Assembly (NCBI GenBank): GCA_012934845.2
Contig: WNNJ02000541.1
Span: 1 to 64,000, forward strand
Length of the DNA: 64,000 nucleotides
Source: Pomphorhynchus laevis
Lineage: Eukaryota; Acanthocephala; Palaeacanthocephala; Echinorhynchida; Pomphorhynchidae
Direction: 5' to 3'
Positions within the stretch are counted from its first letter, which is position 1. Each line of letters starts with the position of its first letter. The translations under genes and the position numbers were made by a program. This document shows positions 49,134-59,353 of the stretch, piece by piece. The notes under the pieces are model-generated. The model did no database searches. It saw only the letters and a program-made list of their open reading frames with translations, and was not told the DNA's origin.

Positions 49134-50724
49134 AGTTTATTTCCAGTCCAGAATAGTGAAGAGAAGTCATTTTGACTATTTCAAGACCGAAGCGAACGAT
49201 CTCTTTAACTAATTCTGGTTCATTCCCTGTCAGCGAAATGACGATCCACGTTCCTTAATTAAGGATATTCTGCTTTGAAAGTTAATGCCTATTTCGCTGT
49301 CTCCGTATAACTGCCTGGTCACACGGCCCTCGACAATGCAAACTCTTCCGGTCAGTGGTGAGTTGACCATTGTTCTTCACACTTGGTTTATATTTTGTAT
49401 ATTTGTTGCTTGCCATTTTCATTGTCTTGGTTTGTTTGTTCGGCTATCTCTTGTTCCTGATATCATTTGATGATACAACATCGTTACTGTAAGGAAACAG
49501 GTCTCCTTGACTATCTTGCACCTTTTCGTTCATTGTCCAATCTGCAGTTAGATTCATCGGAGTGATTTTGTTTGTCGCCTCTCTCACGTTCCCAATATCG
49601 TTCGATGATTCAACATCGCTACTGTAAGAGAGCACGCTTTCGCGACACTCTTCAACCTTTTCATCTATTGCCAATCCGCTGTCGTAGTCATCGGAGGGAT
49701 CTGAGATAGTCTATGAAAGGACTAACTATATTTACGGCTGATGCAAGTCGGCTAATTATTTACCCGTTGATCGATTAATGTCGAACATACGTTGTCTAGG
49801 TCGCTTCACGAAGAGGCTAATTAATAATAGGTGCCATATTATTATTTCTTTTATATTATATCTTTATTATTTCCCTTATTTATTCTAAATTTTTTACTTA
49901 AGACAGCAAATTCTGATTTAAATCAGACTAAAAAAGAGAAAAGAGAAACAAGTATAGAAAGGTGAAATTTTATACTGCAAGTTTTATTCCAGTAAAACAA
50001 AATTCGTGCTATTGATACTTTTGTTTTTTTTTGATGCATTTCTATGAATTGTATTTCTACATAATTGCATTCTATCGAATGCAATTCTTAAAATGTAAAA
50101 TTATTTGTAATGATTCCAGAATAAATGGGCATTTTATTTTTACAGATATTCGTTGTTTCTTTCTAAATAAGGATCCGAAATTAAAATTTTGTCATGAAAT
50201 ATTCTTCAATTTTGAATTATAATGTAATTGAAATATATTATAAGTAGTTGCATCTTTTTAATTTAAAAAAATACTTTATTATTTTATCTGATAACGACTG
50301 CAACGGAGATTTTTTACCGCCGGACTTTCTTCAGTGGCGGTAAAAATCTCACATTACAAATATGCATGCCAAATTAAATTAATTAAGCAATGCCGATTTC
50401 TTAATTTTGGCTAATAAATCAGTTTCGTCTTTTTTATTCAGATTCAGTGGTAACCTAAATCTGAACGTTCTAATTGATATTCTAATTTCATTGAAACGTT
50501 ATCAATCTGATCACAATTTCGTAGATATCTAAGCTAAGATTTCGTTAATTTTTATATTATAAACATTTTATCTTTAAAATTGCTGTAGATTAATATGTGA
50601 TACGCTTATTACATGGTTTCTCCAAATTTGCAGCACATAAGACACAAATGTAAGACACGCATAAATATTTCAATCGAAATATTGGTAAATGCTTAAATAA
50701 GATATACGTTTTATTTCTGTTTAG
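49134..50724 (+). repeat. Intron 3 end: two-unit tandem repeat, otherwise no gene
   Basis: About 49458-49595 and 49596-49725 are diverged copies of a 140-bp unit (CAACATCGNTACTGTAAG, then CACNCTTTTC, ATTGNCAATC). Its minus frame is open and reads twice as an acidic peptide (EKVEECRESVLSYSSDVESS; EKVQDSQGDLFPYSNDVVSS), of unknown meaning. 49730-50724 is AT-rich with an imperfect hairpin at 50306-50350 (TTACCGCC / GGCGGTAA). Confidence 0.5.
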
Positions 50725-50824
50725 CAATATTTTGGATCAGATGAAACTTATATACAGGACACACAATTGCGAATTATTTGTTTTCGAACAAATAGTGAAT
50801 GAAGATAAAATTGATTTAGAAGTG
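50725..50824 (+). CDS. TRAPPC8: TRAPPC8 coding exon 4
   Basis: The acceptor TTTCTGTTTAG ends at 50724. One base completes the Gly codon left by exon 3, then 33 codons run to a GTTAGT donor at 50825. The peptide NILDQMKLIYRTHNCELF corresponds to human SIYEEMKQKYGTQGCYLL, followed by a divergent acidic tail. Intron 3 before it is 9.5 kb and filled with retroelements. The exon ends on a codon boundary. Confidence 0.75.
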
Positions 50825-50927
50825 GTTAGTTATTTTATTTAAAAATCAATTTCAAATTCATAAGCTTTTCAATAATTATTTAATATTATTAAGAATATAC
50901 ACATCCTGATCTGCTTGTAAATTTTAA

Positions 50928-51013
50928 ATATCCAGGAACTGTCAGATATTGTTGAACGACGATAAAAATCATTTTGATATTTCGCTAGTAACTACTAGCA
51001 TCTTCAGAAAATT
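50928..51013 (-). ncRNA. Short repeat with hammerhead-like core, copy 1
   Basis: In minus sense: CTGAAGA (51007-51001), a stem of GCTAGTA and TACTAGC around GT, then GAAATATC (50983-50976). This has the hammerhead layout CUGANGA-stem II-GAAA. The rest of the 85-bp repeat ends in AGTTCCTGGATA. The stem covaries with the copy at 52832-52863. The stem III/cleavage side is minimal and I cannot confirm it. Confidence 0.5.
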
Positions 51014-51048
51014 AACATAAAAATGAAAAAAAAATCACATAAATAAAG

Positions 51049-51158
51049 TTTCTTGTCGGTTTGCATATTGATGCTGGAATCAAAATCGTTGCTAAGGCTT
51101 GTTTTTCTTGTCGGTTTGCACATTGATGCTGGAATCAAAATCGCTTCTAACACTTGTT
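51049..51158 (+). repeat. 55-bp tandem duplication
   Basis: TTTCTTGTCGGTTTGCA and ATTGATGCTGGAATCAAAAT occur twice at a period of 55, between the two direct hammerhead-like repeats. AGCAACGATTTTGTT at 51164-51178 is an inverted echo of the unit. Confidence 0.9.
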
Positions 51159-51257
51159 AGCAACGATTTTGTTACTTTAAAATTGCTAGAAAAATTAAAT
51201 AAAAGTTTAAAAATATAAAATAGAAAATATTATTTAAACAAAGTAATAGTTTACAAC

Positions 51258-51454
51258 TATCCAGGAACTATCAAGTATAGTTGAACGACAACAAAAATTA
51301 TTTTGATATTTCGCTAGTAACTACTAGCATCTTCAAAGATGCTAGTAGTCATCATCTTCAAGCTATCATAATCTTCGAAGATGCTAGTAGTTACTAGCGA
51401 AATATTAAAATAATTTTTGTTGTCGTTCAACTATACCAGATAGTTCCTGGATAT
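51258..51454 (+). repeat. Hammerhead-like repeat copies 2 and 3 as an inverted pair
   Basis: 51258-51340 is a direct copy of 50928-51013, 330 bp downstream. 51370-51454 is the same sequence inverted. A perfect 14-bp hairpin (51320-51349, loop CA) marks where copy 2 folds back on itself. Copy 2 reads TTGAAGA and copy 3 TCGAAGA at the first core box, against CTGAAGA in copy 1. Confidence 0.8.
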
Positions 51455-51534
51455 TTAAAAATTTAATAGCATTATGGTTTTCCTCGAGAATCATTAATTC
51501 GTGAGTAAAATCCAATGGTTTAATTTATTCAACG

Positions 51535-52690
51535 AACGACATGCTTCATGTAACTTCTAGACGACCACTTTAGCTCCGAAGTGATGGAATACTCGACATC
51601 ACTCATCAGTAGAATTAAGTACCCACTAGTCATTTCGGTTGCCTGTGTGACAGTAAAAGAAGGCATTTCCGACACGTTGCCTAAAACGTAAAATAGTCTT
51701 AGGTTTAAAAGTCTCGAACCAGAACAGTCTGAGGCTTTTGATCTCGAACCGGAACATTTTCTCTACTCAGTCAGAAGTTGTTGCTGACTGTTCGCTTCAC
51801 TCGTTGAATCCATAACTGGATTCGGCACACCAAATTCAAGTTCGGCATATTTGGAATTCGTAAAGTATGCAATGTAGTTGTAAATTTAAACTTTCTTCGA
51901 TCAACGAACTACAGGATCCATGTCACTTCTAGACAACCACTTCAGCATCAAAATGATGGTTTACTCGGCAACACCAATCAGTAGAATAACCCCCCCCCTT
52001 ATCGTTTCGGTTGCCTATGTTACATTGTGAATGAAAGCATTTCCGACACGTTTCTAAACGTCCTAGGCTTTCGCTCTCGAACCAGACCATTTGCTATGAA
52101 TACCATCCGTATGTACTCAGCAGAGATTGTTGCTGACAGTTCAATTCACTCGTTGGATTCAAAACTAGATTTGGCATATAGAAGTCAAGAATTATAGACG
52201 GCCAGAATTTTAAATGGAATTCGTTAAGTATGTAATGCAGTTGTCGATTGAAACTTTCTTCGATCTCCAAACTACAGGCTTTATGTCACTTCTAGACGAC
52301 CACTTTAGAGCTGAAATGATGGAGTACTCGGCAACACTTATCATTAGAGTGAAGCACTATCCACTGGTCGTTTCGGTTGCCTGAATGACAGTAAAATAAT
52401 GAATTTCCGACACTTTGCTTAAACGTCTGAGGTTTCCGATATCTTACCAGAACATTTGCTGTACAGACTATCTTTATCTACGCAGCAGAAATTGTTGCTG
52501 ACTGTTCACTTTACTCGTTGGATCTAAAACTGGATTCGGCATGAATAAGTTAAGTTCGGATGTGTGGAATGAAACATCTGTCAGGATTCCAAATAGAATT
52601 CGTAGCATATGTAATGTAGTTGCCGATTGAAACTGGTATCGATCAATAAACTGCAGACTTTATTCCTATCTACTTTTAGAGTTTGTTTCT
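51535..52690 (+). repeat. Satellite-like array, about 370-bp unit, three copies and a partial
   Basis: CTTCTAGACGACCACTTTAG-type sequence starts near 51554, 51926 and 52289 (periods 372 and 363), with a fourth partial near 52655. Units share TTTCGGTTGCCT, TTTCCGACAC, TTGTTGCTGAC, CACTCGTTGGAT and GGAATTCGTA. Divergence is about 20 percent. No coding frame runs through. Located in intron 4. Confidence 0.8.
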
Positions 52691-52825
52691 TACTGCTATC
52701 TTTACTCTTGGGCTTTTTCACTGATAGCCAGGTGATATCTAGCTAGTTTAAAGTTTTCATAGATTATTTGATTCCATAATGTAAGTAGTTAATTATTGGA
52801 GCTGGATCAAAGGAAAGAAGAAATT

Positions 52826-52870
52826 ATTTTTGATATTTCGCTAACTACTGTTAGCATCTTCAGAAAATTA
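52826..52870 (-). ncRNA. Hammerhead-like core, isolated copy
   Basis: In minus sense CTGAAGA (52863-52857), stem GCTAAC and GTTAGC around AGTA, then GAAATATC. Compared with copy 1 the two inner pairs of the stem have changed on both sides (G-C to A-T and T-A to C-G), keeping it paired. The flanking TTTT...AAAATTA sequence is shared, but the outer part of the repeat is missing. Confidence 0.5.
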
Positions 52871-53211
52871 CAATGTTTTTTCAAAATGTACATGCTTATA
52901 TACAAAGTTCAAAACGATCATCGCCATTTGCTTTGGGCAGGTGCTGCTGTTGTTAGCGATAACCACCTGTTTTCACAGCAGCAACAATGGATTCCTCCGA
53001 TAAAACTGTATGGTCCATTCTCAATCCTATAGATTCTTAAGCAAAAAAGTCTTGTTTTTAGATTATTTCGCACTTATCTTAAAGCTAAAGGCGGTCATTA
53101 ACTTGGATTACTGTATTGAAATTATAGGATTTAAAAGCAGGATTGATCAACTACTTGAGGTAATATACTTAAAGATTATATACTATAGATTATATAATAT
53201 ACATATTTACT

Positions 53212-53238
53212 CGTGGCATAAACTTAGTTTATGCCACG
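53212..53238 (+). repeat. Perfect 12-bp inverted repeat, loop TTA
   Basis: CGTGGCATAAAC and GTTTATGCCACG around TTA, in AT-rich intron 4 sequence before Penelope-like element 3. Confidence 0.92.
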
Positions 53239-53561
53239 TGTAAACTGAGTAAACTCACTTTACTGATTTTAATTTTTTTAATTAAAAAATTACATAAATT
53301 GAAAATGTTAACATTTACAGTTCAAATTTTGATTAAGCAAATATTTTAATCTATTTGTTTCTTTGACATTTTTATTCACACGAGAAAAATAAAATTACGT
53401 ATTTGTTTTATAGACGTTTCGATCAAGCTAGTGATCCTTCTCAAAATTAAGTCTAAAATACAGTATTACAGCTTTTATACACTATCTAGAAAATTTATCA
53501 AGTTGACAAACAACCCAACTCAAAAACGCGAAAAAGATCAGAAATTGTTAGCCAGACACTT

Positions 53562-53876
53562 TTGAAATTACATACGGAGCAAAACTTAGATGCCTTGATG
53601 TATAAAAAATCTAGATCCACGAGTGCCTGTGCAAGCTTTCTTTACTTGCTACCAAAGCTTCACAAACCAAATCTATCGTTCAGACCGATCATCGCGTCAT
53701 ATGCATGTGTCAATCATGCATTATCAAAAATAATGAACTCCTTGTTACAAAAATATAATACTCTTAATCAAACGAGAGTGAAAGATGGGCTTGAATTTGC
53801 TACCCTAATCAGAAATTATCAAGCAGATACATGCTACTGTCTCTATTTACTAACGTCCCATTACAGCCGGCGATAA
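53562..53876 (+). CDS. Polymerase N-terminal fragment of Penelope-like element 3
   Basis: 104 codons with FLYLLPKLHKPNLSFRPIIA, NHALSKIMNSLLQKYNTL and VKDGLEFATLIRN, which are the LPKxHKP box and following helices of Penelope-type reverse transcriptases. Confidence 0.85.
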   Translation: MKLHTEQNLDALMYKKSRSTSACASFLYLLPKLHKPNLSFRPIIASYACVNHALSKIMNSLLQKYNTLNQTRVKDGLEFATLIRNYQADTCYCLYLLTSHYSRR

Positions 53877-54286
53877 AAATGGTAGCAACAATATTATCAT
53901 CGAAATGTGAGAACCTAAATCTGTCGCACGAAGAATGGACGGAGTTGTTATCATGGTGCTAAACTATCGACAGCTACAGTGTTATTCCTTAGACCAAAGA
54001 TGATATGTTCACAACAACTTCACAGAGATACCGAGTATGACAACGTATCGAACATGTTAAGGGCATGCGACTATCCACAATGGGCGATTCGTCAAGCCAG
54101 GCCGAAGGGAAACAGAATTTTCTACAACACAAAGAATAACATAACACAGCGAGCCGCTGATATGAGAAGTTTCATAAAGTTGACGTTTATTAACGATTGA
54201 TGTCTGAACCGACTAGAAGATAGAATAAAGAATAAAAAACTAGGACTGATACCATCCCAACAATTTTCTACTCTGCGAAACCAACC

Positions 54287-54604
54287 TTGACAGCCTTATT
54301 CAAAAGAAAGCCTATGGTAAAGCAGACAACGGGTGTGGTTTACAAAATTAATTGTATGGATTGCAATGCATCATATGTTGGGCAAACGAAACGACCGGTG
54401 ACAACACGTGTAAAGAAGCATCGCAGTGCATGTAAAAGAAGTGACGCGTCCTCCTCTATCTTGAATCATTTATTAAGGCAGAATCACCAGATCAATTTCG
54501 ATAACGTTGTAATTTTAAAGAAAACCCTTAACAGCTTTAGAAGGTTAATCCTCGAATCGCTGTACATTCATAAAACGGAAATACTGATGGACAGAAACAA
54601 GTAA
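54287..54604 (+). CDS. GIY-YIG endonuclease of Penelope-like element 3
   Basis: 105 codons. TGVVYKINCMDCNASYVGQT gives the VVYK...YVG pair of the GIY-YIG fold with the CxxC between. RPVTTRVKKHRSACKR supplies the conserved Arg, SSSILNHLLRQNHQI the His region and RRLILESLYIHKTE the catalytic Glu helix. The domain itself looks complete. Confidence 0.88.
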   Translation: MTALFKRKPMVKQTTGVVYKINCMDCNASYVGQTKRPVTTRVKKHRSACKRSDASSSILNHLLRQNHQINFDNVVILKKTLNSFRRLILESLYIHKTEILMDRNK

Positions 54605-54823
54605 AATTACAATTTAAACTTCCGTACGACTCAATGGATTGAGATCGAAAGACATTAATTGCGATTATTCCATGTTTAGTGACTAGATAGTGTTATAAAA
54701 GCTGTAATACTGTATTTTAGACTTAATTTTGAGAAGGATCACTAGCTTGATCGAAACGTCTATAAAACAAATACGTAATTTTATTTTTCTCGTGTGGATA
54801 AAAATATCAAAGAAACAAATAAG

Positions 54824-55410
54824 TTGGTACACGAAAGTAATCTTATCGGATTAATAATCAATAATTAGCAATAATTTATCAATAATTAGCTAAATTTTAA
54901 TTATGTATCTTGTATTAGAATTGTGATTATAGTTTAAAAATCATTATAAAGCATATCGAATTAATAAATGTATTAGTCTGAAAATGATGTAATTTAATCA
55001 TCACTACCGTTTATATTATCAACTTTTTATCAAATTAGATAAGTTATCTGAGTCTGCGTATTTTGAACATATAAAAATATGTTCAAAATACAATAAAAAT
55101 ACAATACAATACATATCATTATCTAACTGAACCTCAAATTTTGTATTATTATTTAATTAAAAAGTAATGCTAAATAAAATTTAAATAATTAAAAATAATT
55201 ATGGTTAAAAGTTATTAAAAATAATAGTTCAAAATAATTTAATTATTTTTTATGATTTTTCAAAGTTTTCTCATTTTATTGACGAGTAGATAAACTCACG
55301 TAGACTCATTTTTATCTGATTTATAGAATCTCATGTAAAAATAGTTTATAGGATCAACTTAATTTTGTGAAACTAATAATTTTAATTTTCTTTTACAAAT
55401 ATTTATTTAG
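54824..55410 (+). repeat. Intron 4 end, AT-rich, with a 15-bp hairpin
   Basis: GTATTTTGAACATAT and ATATGTTCAAAATAC around AAAA at 55058-55091. Otherwise no feature before exon 5. Confidence 0.85.
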
Positions 55411-55525
55411 AAAGTTGAATGTGAAGTTGAAGGTGATATAATACACGACTATATCGATTTGTCAGCTTGTCAGGTTTTAAATGTTGAGGCCAATGTTAAT
55501 GCTGCTCAACTATCAAACGGAGTTG
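55411..55525 (+). CDS. TRAPPC8: TRAPPC8 coding exon 5 (divergent region)
   Basis: The acceptor TTTATTTAG precedes 55411 and a strong GTAAGT donor follows at 55526. Read in phase 0 from exon 4 it is open throughout: 38 codons and one base. The peptide (KVECEVEGDIIHDYIDLSAC and on) has no clear match, but human TRAPPC8 is poorly conserved and low-complexity at this place. Phase continuity with exons 4 and 6, and the clean signals, are the main evidence. Confidence 0.65.
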
Positions 55526-56652
55526 GTAAGTAAATAAACTGATAGATAAAGTATATGAATAAAGTATATTTAGTTTAATATTTAGTTTTTATATTTAGTA
55601 TATTTATATAAAGTATATATACTTAGTTTTACAAAGTATATATTATGTACAAATTATATATAATTATGATATATAAATATTATGATATTCATAGTAGATA
55701 AATATTAATATAATATTAATATAGTTATATACATAATATATAATTATACTTAAGTATAAGTATGATAGTAGCAGTTAGTGTTAATCAAAGATATTTTTGT
55801 GTATACAACATTTATTTAATACTACCTACTGTATAAGCATTAAACACTTAAATTAATTATCAAAACACCACATTTAATTTAATTAATTCTTAAATAAATA
55901 AAAAAAAATTATTTTTTAAATTAATTGTTTTAAAACATTCAGAGAAGTAATTCAAAAACTGATTGGTTAGTGACGTGCCTTTCCTTAATTTGATTCAAGT
56001 TCCTTCCATATCAATTTAGCATTTTTAATTTCTTATTATTTGATGTTTACTTAAGTGAAGTGATCGTTCAGCAAAAACATTGTTCATAAAAAAATTTATA
56101 AATAAAAAATTTTATAAAAAAATATAAATTTATAAATTCTTTTTTTTGAAAATTTTAAAAAATTAATAATTGATATTGAATTATTAATCATATATAAATT
56201 TATAATTCATATTGCCACATTTATAATGTGCCAATATTCGTTATATTTCAAACTTCCTTTGATTTTTCGCTTTTCAAAACACGGTTACCACGATAATATG
56301 CGTGAAAATTCTATTCAATGCCATATCGAAGATGTTAAGTGCCGATGTCGATTTCGCCAACAACCTCGCGGATAACAATTACACATGCCAAGATGTTTCA
56401 TTCTTTCATGATTCAGTTTAAAGTCAATTGATGGAATAAAGCGGTGATGCTAACTTACATACATTAGAAGTTCATTGAATTTAGATTTCTACTAATATTG
56501 CATTTAAATTTCTAGTGTGTAAATTTCTTTCTGTTAATTCATACTTGTTTAAGCTGTAATATATTTATAATTTGCCCATGGTACATAGATTGATAAATAT
56601 ATCTTTCATAAATTAAAAAATGCTACTTAATAAAATAATAATGTGTTTTAAT
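55526..56652 (+). other. Intron 5 start: AT-rich, no gene seen
   Basis: Low-complexity TATA/TTAAT sequence, including AAGTATAT repeats at 55545-55650. Nothing supportable. Confidence 0.55.
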
Positions 56653-56901
56653 CTAAATCGACGTTACGAGTTGCGTCGATTGAGATTTCTTTCTGCGGGA
56701 GTTCCACTGTAGATATTGTTCAGCAAAATGCTGAGAGCTCAAGAATCGAAATCGCTGAGTTGACGGCAGAGCTTTGAAATTTGAAGAAATTTTTTTAGAA
56801 ATAACCTCATCTGATGGTGAAGAATCCAGCTTAACTAGATCGGGTACTTTTGCAAGTGTGGTTAGATAGAAGGGTTGTAAGATCTGTTTCCCGCCAATCA
56901 T
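56653..56901 (-). CDS. Unknown minus-strand ORF, 82 codons
   Basis: MIGGKQILQPFYLTTLAKVP, then KLDSSPSDEVISKKISSNFK, FRFLSSQHFAEQYLQWNSRR and a basic end. Composition is balanced and amphipathic, unlike shadows of repeats, and GATTAAAACAC follows the stop closely. It lies directly beside the start of L2-like LINE 6 in the opposite direction. I do not recognise it. A host pseudogene or a small nested gene is possible. Confidence 0.35.
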   Translation of the reverse strand: MIGGKQILQPFYLTTLAKVPDLVKLDSSPSDEVISKKISSNFKALPSTQRFRFLSSQHFAEQYLQWNSRRKKSQSTQLVTSI

Positions 56902-57354
56902 TTAAACAAGAATATGACTCCGCTTTTATTCTTGCAAGAGTGTGATAAGCAGGCAAACCGTTCGTGTAACATAATCATTATTGGGTTACCTGTTTTATCG
57001 AATGATCATGACGTCGTCAAGAACGTTTTCTCTGAGATCGGGATAAATCTATCAACATGTCGGTATCTTTGATTCAAACTGATATTCCTTCGACTGACGA
57101 ATTGATATTACGTCAATCACTTTCCTATTGTAGTAAGCTACGAAATTCACCTAGCTTTTCTAGAGTCAACCTAATTCCTGATCTGCCACCAGTAGAACGC
57201 GATGCCTAAAACTTTCCGTGCCGAACTTAACGAGAAACGAAATACTGATCGTTCATCTACATTCATTATACTTAATAATAAGGTTATAGATCTCGTAAAC
57301 TGAAAACAAACCTAGACAATAGTGTAAATCATCCAGTCTATACTGGGGATTTCT

Positions 57355-57545
57355 AAACTGGAGTATATACTCAAGTAGTTCTTCCAGTAATTCATCTAGT
57401 AAATCCTTCAGTATATCCCCAAGTATATTTTCCAGTATATCCACCATTATATCCTCTTTAAATCCTCCAGTAAATTCCTCAAGTAAAATCTTCAGTAAAT
57501 CCTCCAGTAAATCTTCAGTAAATCCTTTACTCTTCTAGTAAATCA
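57355..57545 (+). repeat. Degenerate 12-bp minisatellite (TCCAGTAAATCC-like)
   Basis: About fifteen variants of TCCAGTAAATCC / TCAAGTATATCC lie in tandem between the ORF1 and endonuclease parts of L2-like LINE 6. They create an artificial minus-strand frame rich in DILEDLLEE, which I do not treat as a gene. Confidence 0.85.
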
Positions 57546-58307
57546 TCAAGTGCATCCTCTAATACATTCGACTCCGCTGCTGTTCAAGTCTTCCTTAAAA
57601 TTAGCCGTCTTGAATATCTGATCTCTTAGTAACAAGGTTGATTCAGTATATGATATTTTCCTTCATAAATCTTTGGATGTTTTGTGTTTAACCGGATCTT
57701 GGCACTTTGATCAAAATGATTACTCTATTTAGCGCATCCACTCTTTAAACCTCCCTATGGTTGATAATGCTTGTCAACTACCTATTAGTTCGATAGATCA
57801 ATTAACCACGGGGGTCTTATAGCTTTCTATCACTATTGGTCTCTGTTGCAATCATTATCGTTGTCATTTGTTCCTATTACTTTCGAATTACTTGGGCTCA
57901 GTGTAAAATCCGGCTCGTTGTTTCTCAATATCTAGTTGTTCTATCGACCTAGATCATGCCATCCGTCAGACTCTTTTTTCTGTGAACTGTCAAACTTACT
58001 TTCTTTCATCTTCCTCTCCAATTTACCTTGCGTTGTACTAGGTAATATAAATGTTCGCTTAGACCGTCCTCGTGATTCCAATACCCTAAAGACGATTTAT
58101 ACATTTATGATCATGATTTCCAAATCATGTCTCCTCATTGTTCTTCTGCTGCCCATATTCTTGGTGGTACCCTCGATATTGCTGCTCTACCTTTGCGTCT
58201 TTCCTTTCTTCTTCATTGTGTATATTTGATCCTGCTCTATCTGAATACTTCTTTGTTAACTGTTCTTTCCCTTTGTTAAAAATCAATCTTCCTGCAAAAA
58301 ATATCTC

Positions 58308-58715
58308 ATGTCGTTCTTAGAAATTCCTCGATTTTTCCCTTCTTCGCTCTCTTATCAACCGCTTTCCGTTAATTTATTATTCTTCGATCTACCAATCTCC
58401 AATTACCTATATACCCGCTTTAACAATGTATTTTGCTCTATCCTCGATGAAATTCTTCCCCTTAAAACTTTTGTTCAATCACGTCACTATCGTGCAACAT
58501 GTTTCGACTCTGAGTGTGTGACTTCAAAACGCTTCCTTTGTCGTTCTTTCAGAACTTATCATCGTTTTCTCATACTATCTTCAGAACTTGACTTATCCTT
58601 TTATCGTAACCAATTCTTTGCTCTTCCTCGTTCGCACAGGCAAATTCTAGGTTCTAAGGTACATAGATTTTGGCGAAACAAACTGGATTCCGCTAATGAC
58701 TCTAGAACTAAATGA
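58308..58715 (+). CDS. Linker of L2-like LINE 6
   Basis: 135 codons. FNNVFCSILDEILPLKTFVQ, ATCFDSECVTSKRFLCRSFR and FFALPRSHRQILGSKVHRFW correspond to the linker of LINE 1 (LTSILNNLLPSR, LDSDCSLSKRRLRHAFR, FSLRRSHLILIGTKR). Confidence 0.78.
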   Translation: MSFLEIPRFFPSSLSYQPLSVNLLFFDLPISNYLYTRFNNVFCSILDEILPLKTFVQSRHYRATCFDSECVTSKRFLCRSFRTYHRFLILSSELDLSFYRNQFFALPRSHRQILGSKVHRFWRNKLDSANDSRTK

Positions 58716-59353
58716 AAAACTCTCGATTCTCCACTTTCTCGTTCATCTGTCATCTCCACTCTTGATCTTTCTCAATTCTCCGATTACCTAATTTCAAAAA
58801 CTATTTCTTAAATCGATTCGATCATCGTCCTTCAACAAACTTCTTGTATCCCGTTTGATATTAACCCTAAGCCTTTTACCTACTTGCGTTATCTGAAGAT
58901 GAGGTATCTTGGCTTCTTATTTCGTTAACATGTAAGTCCTCTCCTGCTGATCCCATTCCTACTCGAATTTTTAAATTATTGTCAACAGACTTCACACCTT
59001 TTCTTACCAGCCTCTTTACTCGTACATCCGGAATGGAATATTTTCTGTTCTTTATAAATCAGCCATTGTTCGTCCCCTAATTTAAAAGACCTATATCAAC
59101 CCCTTTCTTCTTTCATCTTATCGCCCAATAACAATTCTACCAATATTATCTAAAATTTTTAAACACCTTGTCCTAGATCAAATAAACAGATAACTCTCTT
59201 CATCGCAGCTCTACCCTTCTTTCCAATATGCTTTCCGCTCCAATCATTCCACCGAACTAGCATGCCATAAAGTTTTTTCTGATCTGCTCTGCGCTTGTGA
59301 CAAAGGACTTTCTAGTGTTGTAATATCGCTCGATCTTTCATCTGCATTCGACA

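Larger units (their letters stand above)
53352..54823 (+). mobile_element. Penelope-like element 3 with long terminal inverted repeats
   Basis: The terminal repeats at 53352-53489 and 54683-54823 are inverted copies of each other, about 95 percent alike. Between them lie a polymerase fragment (53562-53876) and a GIY-YIG domain (54287-54604). At under 1.5 kb the element is internally deleted and has several breaks, though its ends are well kept. The terminal repeat contains GATCA...TGATC followed by GAAACGTC, reminiscent of the second half of a hammerhead. Confidence 0.88.

Noticed and set aside
50140-50220. Open block after TTTTTACAG, a possible exon before exon 4
   Set aside because: In the phase required by exon 3 it hits a stop within eight codons, and exon 4 at 50725 fits phase and sequence.
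54720-54765. Full hammerhead ribozyme in the terminal repeat of Penelope-like element 3
   Set aside because: Only the stem II, GAAAC and GTC part is convincing. The first core box does not fit CUGANGA, so I list it only as reminiscent.
57253-57447. Minus-strand ORF rich in DILEDLLEE, coiled-coil-like
   Set aside because: It is the reverse reading of a 12-bp minisatellite.
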